The notes under the pieces were generated by a model, which was not told the origin of the DNA, did no database searches, and saw only the letters and a list, made by a program, of their open reading frames with translations. Of a DNA stretch of 18,465 bases, positions 8,500-15,443 are shown piece after piece. The position numbers and the translations under genes were made by a program. Within the stretch, counting starts at the first letter, position 1; each line of letters starts with the position of its first letter. The stretch is from Hyphomicrobiales bacterium. Lineage in GTDB: Bacteria; Pseudomonadota; Alphaproteobacteria; Rhizobiales; JAJFHC01. The stretch is from positions 1 through 18,465 of the forward strand of contig JAJFHC010000049.1 in NCBI GenBank assembly GCA_021775835.1. The letters are read 5' to 3'.

Positions 8500-8723
8500 A
8501 TCAGAATGTCTTTTGTTTGACGCAACCAGAAGACACGAAACATGATCGCTCTCTACATGTTAAAGCGGATGAAGGTGGAAAACGGCACTCACTTTTCCTC
8601 ATCCCGCTCTAGAATATCCGCGTACCGGAATTTACCGTGCGCGAAATGTCATAAGATACTGGCGTCTTCGCGCCAATCAGGTATCTTTGCATCGTTAAGC
8701 ATGCGGCAGGTGGAATAGCTTTT
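8500..8723 (+). promoter_or_regulatory. suhB to stator-pair spacer with candidate promoter and hairpin
   Basis: This 224-bp spacer has no gene. A possible promoter is TTGACG (8517-8522), an 18-nt spacer and CATGAT (8541-8546). Closer to the next gene is a long imperfect hairpin: outer arms AAGATAC (8653-8659) and GTATCTT (8681-8687), inner arms TGGCG (8660-8664) and CGCCA (8671-8675), loop TCTTCG, and a 5-nt bulge. Only TTTG follows it, so terminator function is weakly supported. It sits 37 nt before the ATG and may be a leader structure. Confidence 0.4.
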
Positions 8724-9767
8724 ATGGATAATGAAGCGCAGCCAAGAATTCTGGTTTCGCCCCGGGTCTATTTGATCCGAATGGGTATATTTCTCATTCT
8801 TGTGGCATTTATTGCCGCAATTTTGTTTCCCCAGATAAAAACGGCCTTTTTGGCAAATCCGGGACTGAACGGACTGATCGTGTCGGTCTTGTTTCTCGGC
8901 ATAATATATGCAGGCCTTCAAGTTAGGCGGCTTTACCCGGAAGTCAACTGGGTCAACAGTTTTCGAATAGGCGATCCGGGTCTGGAAATCATCTTCAACC
9001 CGGTACTGCTGGCGCCCATGGCCGCCATGTTGCGCGACCGCAGGGGCCGGATGGTTCTGACCTCCCAGTCTACGCGATCGATCCTCGAATCGATCGGCAT
9101 CCGGCTTGATGAGGCTCGTGACATTTCGCGTTACCTCATCGGCCTTTTGATCTTTTTGGGCCTCCTCGGCACGTTCTGGGGATTGCTCGATACCGTCAGT
9201 TCTGTCGGTGACACAATTCGCTCACTTGATGTGGGAACCAGCGAGAGTGGCCTCATTTTCGAAGAATTGAAATCAGGCCTCGAGGCCCCACTACAAGGCA
9301 TGGGCACGGCGTTTTCGTCGTCCCTGTTCGGTCTAGCCGGCTCCCTGGTACTGGGTTTCCTCGATCTCCAGGCAGCCCAGGCGCAGAACAGGTTCTACAA
9401 CGATCTGGAAGACTGGCTGTCCACGGTAACCGATTTGGAATCAGGCGAAGGTCAGGACAACGGTGCACCGGGCTATCTTCGCCTCGACATGCGCGAAATG
9501 AACGAAAGCCTGGCCCAGATCAACACCAACCTCCAGCAGCAATTGATGAACCAGGCGGTCGCCCCCGCTCCCGGTGATGAGACCGAGGAGGCCATTGGAC
9601 AACTGGCAGACGCCGTACATGAACTCGTCCGGCAGATGCGCGAAGAACAGAAAGTGGTTCGCGAGTGGGCTCAGGCCCAGGCCGATCAGCAAACCGACAT
9701 GAAGGAAGTGCTGGAGCAATTGGCCAAACCGGCCCGCGGCTCAACAAGACGGCCGGTGAAGGACTGA
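8724..9767 (+). CDS. MotA/TolQ/ExbB-family proton-channel subunit (non-flagellar)
   Basis: This 347-aa inner-membrane protein probably forms the A-type subunit of an ion-driven stator. Four hydrophobic segments are visible, at about 19-36, 48-67, 137-158 and 192-215. The last two carry the family hallmarks LGLLGTFWGLLDTV and GMGTAFSSSLFGLAGSLVLGF, with small and Thr residues lining the channel. A cytoplasmic loop lies between TM2 and TM3, and a C-terminal tail of about 130 residues (215-347) rich in Gln, Glu and Ala is probably a cytoplasmic coiled coil. ATG 8724 has AGGTGGA about 10 nt upstream. Only 4 bp separate it from the MotB-like gene, and no flagellar genes are nearby. It is equally distant in appearance from TolQ, ExbB and MotA; the process it powers is unknown. 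Confidence 0.87.
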   Translation: MDNEAQPRILVSPRVYLIRMGIFLILVAFIAAILFPQIKTAFLANPGLNGLIVSVLFLGIIYAGLQVRRLYPEVNWVNSFRIGDPGLEIIFNPVLLAPMAAMLRDRRGRMVLTSQSTRSILESIGIRLDEARDISRYLIGLLIFLGLLGTFWGLLDTVSSVGDTIRSLDVGTSESGLIFEELKSGLEAPLQGMGTAFSSSLFGLAGSLVLGFLDLQAAQAQNRFYNDLEDWLSTVTDLESGEGQDNGAPGYLRLDMREMNESLAQINTNLQQQLMNQAVAPAPGDETEEAIGQLADAVHELVRQMREEQKVVREWAQAQADQQTDMKEVLEQLAKPARGSTRRPVKD

Positions 9768-9771
9768 GTCC

Positions 9772-10800
9772 ATGGGTATCTCGGCACGGCGTAGAAGAGC
9801 GGCAAGCACTGACTACTGGCCAGGCTTCGTCGACGCCATGGCCACATTGCTGCTGGTGATAATCTTCCTGTTGTCGATTTTCATGATCGCCCAGTACTTC
9901 CTGGCTCAGGAAATATCCGGACGTGATTCGGCGCTGTCCAAACTCAAATCCGAAATTGCCGAGCTGACCGAACTTCTGGCGCTCGAAAAATCAAGCAAAC
10001 TCAACCTTGAAGCCACGCTTTCGGCCCTGACCGATGACCTGGCCGCAGCAGAAAGCCAGAACACACAGTTATCTGCGCTTCTTGCGGCCAAGGACCAGGA
10101 CACCGACGCCGCGAAGAATTCAATCTCCACTCTTTCGACGGACCTCGACGAGGAAAAGTCCCTGCGGGCCGAAGCCCTGGCCCAGGTCGAGCTTCTGAAC
10201 CAGCAGATTGCTGCCCTGCGCCGGCAGTTGGCTTCGATTCAGGAGGCTCTTGATGCAGCAGAGGCCCGCGACCGCAAATCCAACGCCCAGATTGTCGATC
10301 TCGGCAAGAGGCTAAATGCCGCCCTTGCCCGCAAGGTCCAGCAACTGGCAAAATTCCGGTCCGAGTTCTTTGGCAGACTGCGCGCCATTCTATCCAGCCG
10401 CTCCGACATCCAGGTGGTTGGCGACCGCTTCGTCTTCCAGTCTGAAGTGTTTTTCGGCAAGGCCGAGGCCCAGATCAGCTCGATCGGTCAGCGCGAGCTG
10501 GACAAACTTGCTGTCGCCCTGATCGAGATCGCCAGTCAGATCCCAAAAGAAATAAACTGGGTCCTGAGGATCGACGGTCACACCGATCCGGTGCCGATCA
10601 GTACGTTTGAATTCCCCTCCAACTGGGAGTTGTCCACCGCCCGCGCCATATCGGTGGTTCGCTACCTGATCTCCAAGGGCGTGCCCCCAGATCGCCTGGT
10701 GGCTGCCGGCTTCGGTGAATTCCAGCCGATCGACACCAGCGGCTCGGAAGAAGCCAACCTGCGCAACCGCCGTATCGAGTTGAAACTTACCGAGCGTTAG
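9772..10800 (+). CDS. MotB/OmpA-like peptidoglycan-binding stator subunit with long coiled coil
   Basis: This 342-aa protein pairs with the preceding channel subunit. A short basic cytoplasmic N-end (RRRR) leads into one membrane helix (about 22-44) beginning YWPGFVDAMATLLLV. Asp21 occupies the place of the proton-binding Asp of MotB. Residues about 46-195 form a long Ala/Leu/Glu-rich coiled coil, expected in the periplasm. Residues about 215-342 form an OmpA-family peptidoglycan-binding domain, with IDGHTDPVPI (267-276), SNWELSTARA (283-292), AAGFGEFQPI (311-320) and NRRIEL (332-337). The Shine-Dalgarno GAAGGA lies inside the end of the upstream gene, 4 bp away, so the two are an operon. The coiled coil is far longer than the plug linker of flagellar MotB. 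Function is unknown; a wall-anchored force generator is inferred. Confidence 0.88.
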   Translation: MGISARRRRAASTDYWPGFVDAMATLLLVIIFLLSIFMIAQYFLAQEISGRDSALSKLKSEIAELTELLALEKSSKLNLEATLSALTDDLAAAESQNTQLSALLAAKDQDTDAAKNSISTLSTDLDEEKSLRAEALAQVELLNQQIAALRRQLASIQEALDAAEARDRKSNAQIVDLGKRLNAALARKVQQLAKFRSEFFGRLRAILSSRSDIQVVGDRFVFQSEVFFGKAEAQISSIGQRELDKLAVALIEIASQIPKEINWVLRIDGHTDPVPISTFEFPSNWELSTARAISVVRYLISKGVPPDRLVAAGFGEFQPIDTSGSEEANLRNRRIELKLTER

Positions 10801-10856
10801 TTGAGAGTTTTCAGAAGATTCCCGGCGACCTTGTGTAAATCGATAAGGGAACAACT

Positions 10857-11333
10857 ATGCCTGTGAAGTCGCTATCGGAAATTCCGCTTGTCTCCGGCGC
10901 AGCACATCCCGTGCCTGCCGTTGATCGATGCAAGGATCGACGCAAGCAACAGTTGGGAGATGCGGTCGGCCTCGATCAATTCGGCGTCAATCGGGTTGAA
11001 CTGGATCCGGGTGTCTGGTCGACGGTCCGGCATTGGCACAGCCACGAAGACGAATTCATTATGGTTCTCGAAGGTGACCTGACATTGGTAACCAATGATG
11101 GTGTCCAGGCATTGCAGGTTGGTGATTGCGCCGGGTTCAAGGCAGGTTTGGAAAACGGCCATCGCATTGAAAACCGGTCGAATGCATTAGCCGTATATCT
11201 GGAGGTCGGCAGCCGTCGCCCGGATGTCGACGAAACCACCTATCCCGACGACGATCTGATGATTAGACATGATGCGGATGGCCGACAGATGTTTATGCAC
11301 CATGATGGTACGGTGATCTGTCCTGCGGACTGA
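10857..11333 (+). CDS. Cupin-domain protein
   Basis: This 158-aa single-domain cupin is a small beta-barrel that probably binds a metal. Cupin motif 1 is intact: Gly52, then RHWHSHEDEF with His59, His61 and Glu66, and Gly73. Motif 2 (GDCAGFKAGLENGHRIENRS, with Gly89, His102 and Asn106) lacks the usual Pro but keeps the fourth metal ligand, His102. There is no signal peptide, so it is expected in the cytosol. ATG 10857 has AAGGGA (10845-10850) 6 nt upstream. It lies 56 bp after the stator pair and could be cotranscribed with it. Such RHWHxxEDEF cupins are usually annotated only by domain; substrate and reaction are not identifiable from sequence. It is convergent with the paraoxonase-like gene. 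Confidence 0.88.
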   Translation: MPVKSLSEIPLVSGAAHPVPAVDRCKDRRKQQLGDAVGLDQFGVNRVELDPGVWSTVRHWHSHEDEFIMVLEGDLTLVTNDGVQALQVGDCAGFKAGLENGHRIENRSNALAVYLEVGSRRPDVDETTYPDDDLMIRHDADGRQMFMHHDGTVICPAD

Positions 11334-11436
11334 AGCGTTTGTTTATGCCAAGAGCGCAGATTGAAGAACTCATAGTGCACGCGCTGACTGCTGGCCCGCT
11401 TGCGAACCCGAAACGTCTTGCACTGGGTTCAGCGGA

Positions 11437-12531
11437 CTATTTTGCTGAAGGTCCACGGCACAGCAACATCTTGGACTCCAGGATCGAGCCCACCAGATAA
11501 CGGTCGCCAAAGGATGCCGCAACACTGGCACCTGACAGGTTGTCTCCAAGGTCCAGCAGCACCGTCCGTAGCTCCCCTCCCTGATCAATTCCGGGTACCG
11601 CCCTGATCACCTGGCTCGGCGATGCGACGTCCATGCCCGACAGATGGCCCGCCAGGTTGAACAGTTTTGGATGGGCTGCAATCCAAAGGGCTCCGTCCTC
11701 GGCCACATCGATGTTGTCGAGACCAGTGCCGACAAACAGTGAACCGGTTTTGGTCAGGGCGCCGGTTTCCGCGTCACGCGTATAAAACGACAACCGACGG
11801 GCAAACGTATCGGCCACATAGACTGTTTTTCGATCGGCAGAATGATTGATCCCGTTCGCCATTACAAAGCCGTCAGCCACCTTTCGGGCTTCAGTCCCAT
11901 TGTAGTAGGTAACGTCAGCACGCTCGCGTTGGCGCCCGAAATCGATCAGGCGGGTCAGAAACTCACCACCACCATCATTGGTGACATAAAAGCTCTCCGG
12001 TCCTACCGCCAGAATATCGTTGGGTGAGGTAAATTTCTCTGAAGGAACAGTCTTCACGTGCACCAGACCGGACGTGGTGATATCGAAGATCTCCACCGTG
12101 TGTTTCTTGTCGGCGCGGTGATTGATCGCAAACAGCCTCGATTCACCGGTGGGCGAGCGCAGCAAAGACAGGCCGTGTGGCCTGAAATCGGTGGGCACAC
12201 CAAAAGTCAACGGCTGGAATGCCAGCTTTTCGTCAGGCTGATTCATGTCCAGCGCCATGATCTCCCCCCGTATGGGAGCCCCGTTTACCTGTCCCTTGCC
12301 GTTGATGATCGAGCGTCGGTCGAGCGTCGAAACATAGGCAATCCCCGCGGTCCGATCGATGACGATGTCTTCTGGCCCGGTCACATTGATCAGTTCCCGG
12401 CACTGGGCGGTGTTCACCGGCTTTATGGTCGTAAACTGTCCTGCCGCGTTCATCATGCGAACGACGACGACGGAGACAAACAGGGCGAGTGCACCGACAC
12501 ACCAGGCGGCAATTTTCATTCGACGCGACAT
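11437..12531 (-). CDS. Paraoxonase/arylesterase-like beta-propeller, membrane-anchored
   Basis: This 364-aa protein resembles the calcium-dependent six-bladed beta-propeller PON family (lactonase/arylesterase). Counterparts of the PON1 Ca ligands and catalytic residues can be matched: Glu54 in GPEDI, the Asn-Asp of SPNDI, the Asn of ANGIN, and Asp-Asn of LDNID. The His of FRPHGLSL and the His of INHR match the catalytic His dyad. Cys44 and Cys358 sit where PON1 has its structural disulfide. An uncleaved-looking hydrophobic N-terminus (residues 7-24, after MSRRMK) suggests a membrane anchor facing the periplasm, where a disulfide could form. ATG 12531 has GGAGG at 12536-12540, 4 nt upstream. 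Likely lactonase activity is inferred; the natural substrate is unknown. Its 3' end faces the cupin gene. Confidence 0.87.
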   Translation of the reverse strand: MSRRMKIAAWCVGALALFVSVVVVRMMNAAGQFTTIKPVNTAQCRELINVTGPEDIVIDRTAGIAYVSTLDRRSIINGKGQVNGAPIRGEIMALDMNQPDEKLAFQPLTFGVPTDFRPHGLSLLRSPTGESRLFAINHRADKKHTVEIFDITTSGLVHVKTVPSEKFTSPNDILAVGPESFYVTNDGGGEFLTRLIDFGRQRERADVTYYNGTEARKVADGFVMANGINHSADRKTVYVADTFARRLSFYTRDAETGALTKTGSLFVGTGLDNIDVAEDGALWIAAHPKLFNLAGHLSGMDVASPSQVIRAVPGIDQGGELRTVLLDLGDNLSGASVAASFGDRYLVGSILESKMLLCRGPSAK

Positions 12532-12535
12532 TCAT

Positions 12536-12540
12536 CCTCC
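12536..12540 (-). promoter_or_regulatory. Ribosome binding site of the paraoxonase-like gene
   Basis: A perfect GGAGG on the minus strand, 4 nt before the ATG at 12531, fixes the start. The 85 bp between this gene and the ABC transporter upstream hold no obvious terminator, so readthrough from the transporter gene is possible. Confidence 0.7.
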
Positions 12541-12616
12541 AGATGCATTTCAATTAGTGTCCGACGCGGGCGGATATCGCGCAGACAGTCCAAGGCGGCA
12601 TTGTTTCTGTTGCGTG

Positions 12617-14485
12617 TCAGTCGGCGGCCTCAACCGGCAGGCTCTGTCCGGCACCAGTGTCAAACTGAAGTCGGGCGAGACGGGCATAGATGCCATCTTG
12701 CGCCAGCAGTTCCTCGTGGCGTCCCTGGGCAGCGATTTGCCCGCCATCCATGACGATAATCCGGTCCGCATTGACCACGGTCGCCAGCCGATGAGCAATG
12801 ACCAGCGTGGTGCGGCCCTGCATCAGGACACTCATGGCCTCCTGCACTTTGGCTTCACTTTCAGCATCAAGGGCACTTGTCGCCTCATCCAGCAAAAGCA
12901 CCGGGGCGTCACGCAGCAGCGCCCTGGCAACCGCTATACGCTGGCGCTGGCCACCTGACAGTGTCACGCCACGTTCGCCAAAACGGGATTTGTAGCCCTC
13001 CGGCAGGGCAGTGATAAAACCATCTGCAAGCGCGGCCTTCGCTGCAGCCTGCACCTCGTCGTCACTGGCCTCCAGATTACCGAAGCGGATGTTCTCCATC
13101 GCCGATGCGGCGAAAACCATCGTGTCCTGGGGCACAAGGGCAAGGCTCCGGCGAATTTCCTCCGGGTCGGCATGGCTGAGCTCCACACCATCCAGGGTGA
13201 TACTTCCCGATGACCGATCGAAGAACCGCAGCAGGAGGCTGAAAATAGTACTCTTGCCGGCGCCCGACGGCCCAACGATAGCCACGGTTTCCCCTGGTTC
13301 GACAACAAATGACACGCCCGACAAGGTCTTGTCGTCGGGCCGACTCGGGTAGGAGAATTCAATATCATCGAAAACGATACGGCCGGTAACCGGCGTCGGC
13401 AGGGAGACCGGCTGGTCCGGTTTTTTTATTTCCGGGTCGATTTCGAGCAATTCCGAAAGCCGTTCGGCAGCACCGGCCGCCAGTTGAACTTCACCCCAAA
13501 CCTGGCTCAGAGCCCCGAGGGCGGTCGCAGCGAAAGCGGCGTACAGCACGAACTGACCGAGCGCGCCGCCCGACAGGCGCCCCGCCAGCACGTCCTGTGC
13601 CCCATACCACAGCACTGACACGATACTGGCCACAGAGATGAAGATGATGCAGGCGGTGAGAATGGATCGCGCCAGGGTGCGCATCCGGGCCGACTCGAAC
13701 GATGCCTCAACAGCCTCGCTGAACCGGGACGTGTTGTAGTCTTCGCGCCCGAATGCCTGCACGGTCTGTATGGCCCCGAGGTTCTCCCCGGCAAACGCCG
13801 CGGAATCGGCCAGGGTATCCTGAGCATCGCGCGACAGGCGCCTGACCCACCGCCCGAACAGGACCAGTGGCAGGACGATCAGGGGGATCGCCAGCAGCAC
13901 CAGCCCGCTCAGGGTCGGGCTGGTCACCACCATCATGATGCCCGCACCGAACAGCAGAACCACATTGCGCAGGGCGATGGAAGCACTGGCACCGAAAGCC
14001 GACTTGATCTGGGTCGTGTCCGCAGTCAGGCGCGACAGGATTTCACCTGTCTGGGTTTTTTCATAAAACGACAGGCTGAGGCGCATGAGATGATCGAATA
14101 CGGCGGTGCGCAGGTCCGAGACCACCCGTTCACCGATCCAGCTCACGTAATAGAACCGCCCGGCACTGGCGAGCGCAAGCACGAGCCCAACCACGATCAT
14201 CATGGCAAAATACTGGTTCACGAACTGCGAGTTTTCGCCTGAGAAACCATGATCGATCATGCGCCTGACGGCGGTTGGGATGGTCAGTGTCGCGCCGGAA
14301 GCCGCCAGCAGCGCGATCCCGGCACAGACCAGCTTTGACTTGTAGCGCAACAGGAAGGGCAGCAGTCTCATGAGCGGGCGCATATTGCGGCTCTTCGGCC
14401 GTTCCCCGCCGCTCGCCGAAGGGGCTTGCGTCACGCCGGCGGCCTGGCCTCCTGCCGGCCCCGTTTGCGACTGTTCTTCACTCAC
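12617..14485 (-). CDS. ABC exporter, fused permease and ATPase (MsbA/LmrA-like)
   Basis: This half-transporter works as a homodimer in the inner membrane. From GTG 14485 it has 622 aa. After a Pro/Gly/Gln-rich N-tail (1-35) comes the six-helix transmembrane domain, with helices near 52-74, 93-113, 172-192, 192-212, 276-296 and 308-328. The ATPase domain has Walker [10 protein letters not shown] (405-413), the Q-loop VPQDT (about Gln453), signature LSGGQRQR (509-516), Walker [12 protein letters not shown] with catalytic Glu, and the H-loop His565 (IAHRLA). GTG 14485 is chosen because GGGAG lies 6 nt upstream; a TTG at 14548 would add 21 residues without a good binding site. Substrate (lipid, drug or peptide) cannot be assigned. 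It is transcribed away from rpmE and toward the paraoxonase-like gene. Confidence 0.92.
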   Translation of the reverse strand: MSEEQSQTGPAGGQAAGVTQAPSASGGERPKSRNMRPLMRLLPFLLRYKSKLVCAGIALLAASGATLTIPTAVRRMIDHGFSGENSQFVNQYFAMMIVVGLVLALASAGRFYYVSWIGERVVSDLRTAVFDHLMRLSLSFYEKTQTGEILSRLTADTTQIKSAFGASASIALRNVVLLFGAGIMMVVTSPTLSGLVLLAIPLIVLPLVLFGRWVRRLSRDAQDTLADSAAFAGENLGAIQTVQAFGREDYNTSRFSEAVEASFESARMRTLARSILTACIIFISVASIVSVLWYGAQDVLAGRLSGGALGQFVLYAAFAATALGALSQVWGEVQLAAGAAERLSELLEIDPEIKKPDQPVSLPTPVTGRIVFDDIEFSYPSRPDDKTLSGVSFVVEPGETVAIVGPSGAGKSTIFSLLLRFFDRSSGSITLDGVELSHADPEEIRRSLALVPQDTMVFAASAMENIRFGNLEASDDEVQAAAKAALADGFITALPEGYKSRFGERGVTLSGGQRQRIAVARALLRDAPVLLLDEATSALDAESEAKVQEAMSVLMQGRTTLVIAHRLATVVNADRIIVMDGGQIAAQGRHEELLAQDGIYARLARLQFDTGAGQSLPVEAAD

Positions 14486-14739
14486 GTGTATCTCCCGCAA
14501 TACCGTTTCGTTGGCTAAAAAGTGCCAAATTCTGTGTCGGAATTCCAAGCACGGCTTCCTTCGAATGGCGCCGCCACACTCGTGTGTCTTGGTCCCTCAG
14601 GCAAAGTCTCATATTGCCGCACTCTGTTTGTATAATGGCGGCCTTGCCAACCAGCCAACGCTCCTGTATACGGTGCCGCCTGATTGAGATTCTGATTATT
14701 CACGTTGCATACAACACTGCAGGGTGATGGGAAAGACCG
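14486..14739. promoter_or_regulatory. Divergent promoter region, ABC exporter / rpmE
   Basis: This 254-bp region must drive rpmE rightward and the exporter leftward. A perfect -10 box TATAAT lies at 14631-14636 on the plus strand but has no convincing -35 at 16-18 nt. A second plus-strand option is TTGAGA (14684-14689) with CATACA (14708-14713) at 18-nt spacing. GGGAG before GTG 14485 is the exporter's ribosome binding site. No minus-strand promoter could be picked with confidence. Confidence 0.35.
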
Positions 14740-14961
14740 ATGAAAAAAGAGATCCATCCCGATTACCATGACGTTACAGTCGTCATGACCGACGGAACAA
14801 CCTTCCAGACCCGCTCCACCTATGGATCCGAGGGCGACACGATCACGCTCGATATCGATCCCAAGACCCACCCGGCATGGACCGGTGGCGGGCAGCACCT
14901 GATCGACCGTGGCGGTCGTGTCAGCCGGTTCAAGAAGAAGTTCGAAGGTTTCCTGGGCTGA
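14740..14961 (+). CDS. rpmE: 50S ribosomal protein bL31
   Basis: A 73-aa ribosomal protein of the large subunit, located at the central protuberance and bridging to the small subunit. It starts [10 protein letters not shown] and contains [30 protein letters not shown] and [13 protein letters not shown], all standard bL31 segments. It has no cysteine at all, so it is the zinc-free (C-minus) form, common in alphaproteobacteria. ATG 14740 has a GGGA about 8 nt upstream (14729-14732). It is a monocistronic gene, divergent from the exporter and followed by a 482-bp gap. Confidence 0.97.
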   Translation: MKKEIHPDYHDVTVVMTDGTTFQTRSTYGSEGDTITLDIDPKTHPAWTGGGQHLIDRGGRVSRFKKKFEGFLG

Positions 14962-15106
14962 CCTCACGGCGATGCCGGTGTTGTCCGAGAGCTTGTTTCG
15001 GACGTTGACCTTAGTCATCATCCCCTTCGTGGCAATGATCCCGTATTCAAGACTTAGCCCGGCTAGTTGCAACAGCCTTTGGGCTGAGTCGATCGGATAG
15101 TCTTTT

Positions 15107-15137
15107 CCCGCCATCCAGGCTTCGTGCGGATGGCGGG
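15107..15137. repeat. Perfect 10-bp inverted repeat downstream of rpmE
   Basis: CCCGCCATCC (15107-15116) and GGATGGCGGG (15128-15137) pair exactly around an 11-nt loop. A TTTT stretch lies before the left arm and none after the right arm, and the minus strand has AAAA after the stem, so it is not a canonical intrinsic terminator in either direction. It may be a Rho-type transcript end, a mobile-element terminus or a structured repeat of the genome. Confidence 0.6.
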
Positions 15138-15357
15138 CACTGCACATCTTATTTGTAGAGCGTCCTTACTGTTTCAAATTTTTGCTTTCCTCGTCTGTAC
15201 GGCCAATGTCGTAGTGCGCCCAACAGAGGAAACGCCATGTTCTGGACATCTTTTCAGACAACTTGCTTGAACGCCCCGATTGCCGCATCGACATAGCCTT
15301 TCGCCCAGGCAATCGTCCCCAGGCCTCTACCGCCGATTAGCGAAAGTTGGGCGGTTC

Positions 15358-15384
15358 CATTTTCCTCCAGAAAATGCCTACAAT
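15358..15384 (+). promoter_or_regulatory. Candidate promoter/operator of ureohydrolase-like gene
   Basis: TACAAT (15379-15384) is a plausible -10 box, 59 bp before the start codon. Immediately upstream, CATTTTC (15358-15364) and GAAAATG (15370-15376) form a 7-bp inverted repeat around CTCCA, filling the spacer and reaching the -35 region. No good -35 consensus is present, which would fit a regulated promoter. The function is inferred. Confidence 0.35.
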
Positions 15385-15443
15385 AAATCAGAAACAACAC
15401 GTTTCGGCAGGCAACAAACAAGAACGTCTCAAGGATAAGCACC

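Larger units (their letters stand above)
14962..15443. other. Gene-poor 482-bp region with hairpins and possible gene relic
   Basis: No convincing intact gene lies here. Just after the rpmE stop, GTCCGA (14983-14988) and TCGGAC (14998-15003) form a short hairpin. On the minus strand a frame from about 15147 to the rpmE stop reads vaguely like a LuxR-type helix-turn-helix (see findings). A perfect 10-bp hairpin occupies 15107-15137. A 19-codon ORF with a good binding site (GAGGAAA) starts at ATG 15238 but looks like no known leader peptide. The right end holds the candidate promoter and operator of the ureohydrolase-like gene. Confidence 0.5.

Noticed and set aside
8724..10800. Zorya (ZorAB) antiphage system
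   Set aside because: The A subunit lacks the very long ZorA tail, the B subunit carries a coiled coil unlike ZorB, and no ZorC/D/E genes are adjacent; the neighbours are housekeeping genes.
11346..11501. Short plus-strand ORF between the cupin and the paraoxonase-like gene
   Set aside because: No binding site, no recognisable motif, and its 3' half is antisense to the paraoxonase-like coding sequence.
12058..12958. Long plus-strand ORFs opposite the paraoxonase-like gene and ABC exporter
   Set aside because: The minus-strand frames carry complete family motifs; the plus-strand translations are low-complexity shadows.
14486..14548. TTG start adding 21 residues to the ABC exporter
   Set aside because: GTG 14485 has GGGAG at ideal spacing; the extension has no binding site and no family support.
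14515..15147. 210-codon minus-strand ORF across rpmE
   Set aside because: It runs antisense through the clear bL31 gene. Only the part beyond the rpmE stop shows a vague domain resemblance, kept as a low-confidence finding.
15238..15297. 19-codon ORF with a good Shine-Dalgarno upstream of the ureohydrolase-like gene
   Set aside because: Too short to judge, no regulatory codon run or attenuator hairpin, and upstream of the candidate promoter of that gene.
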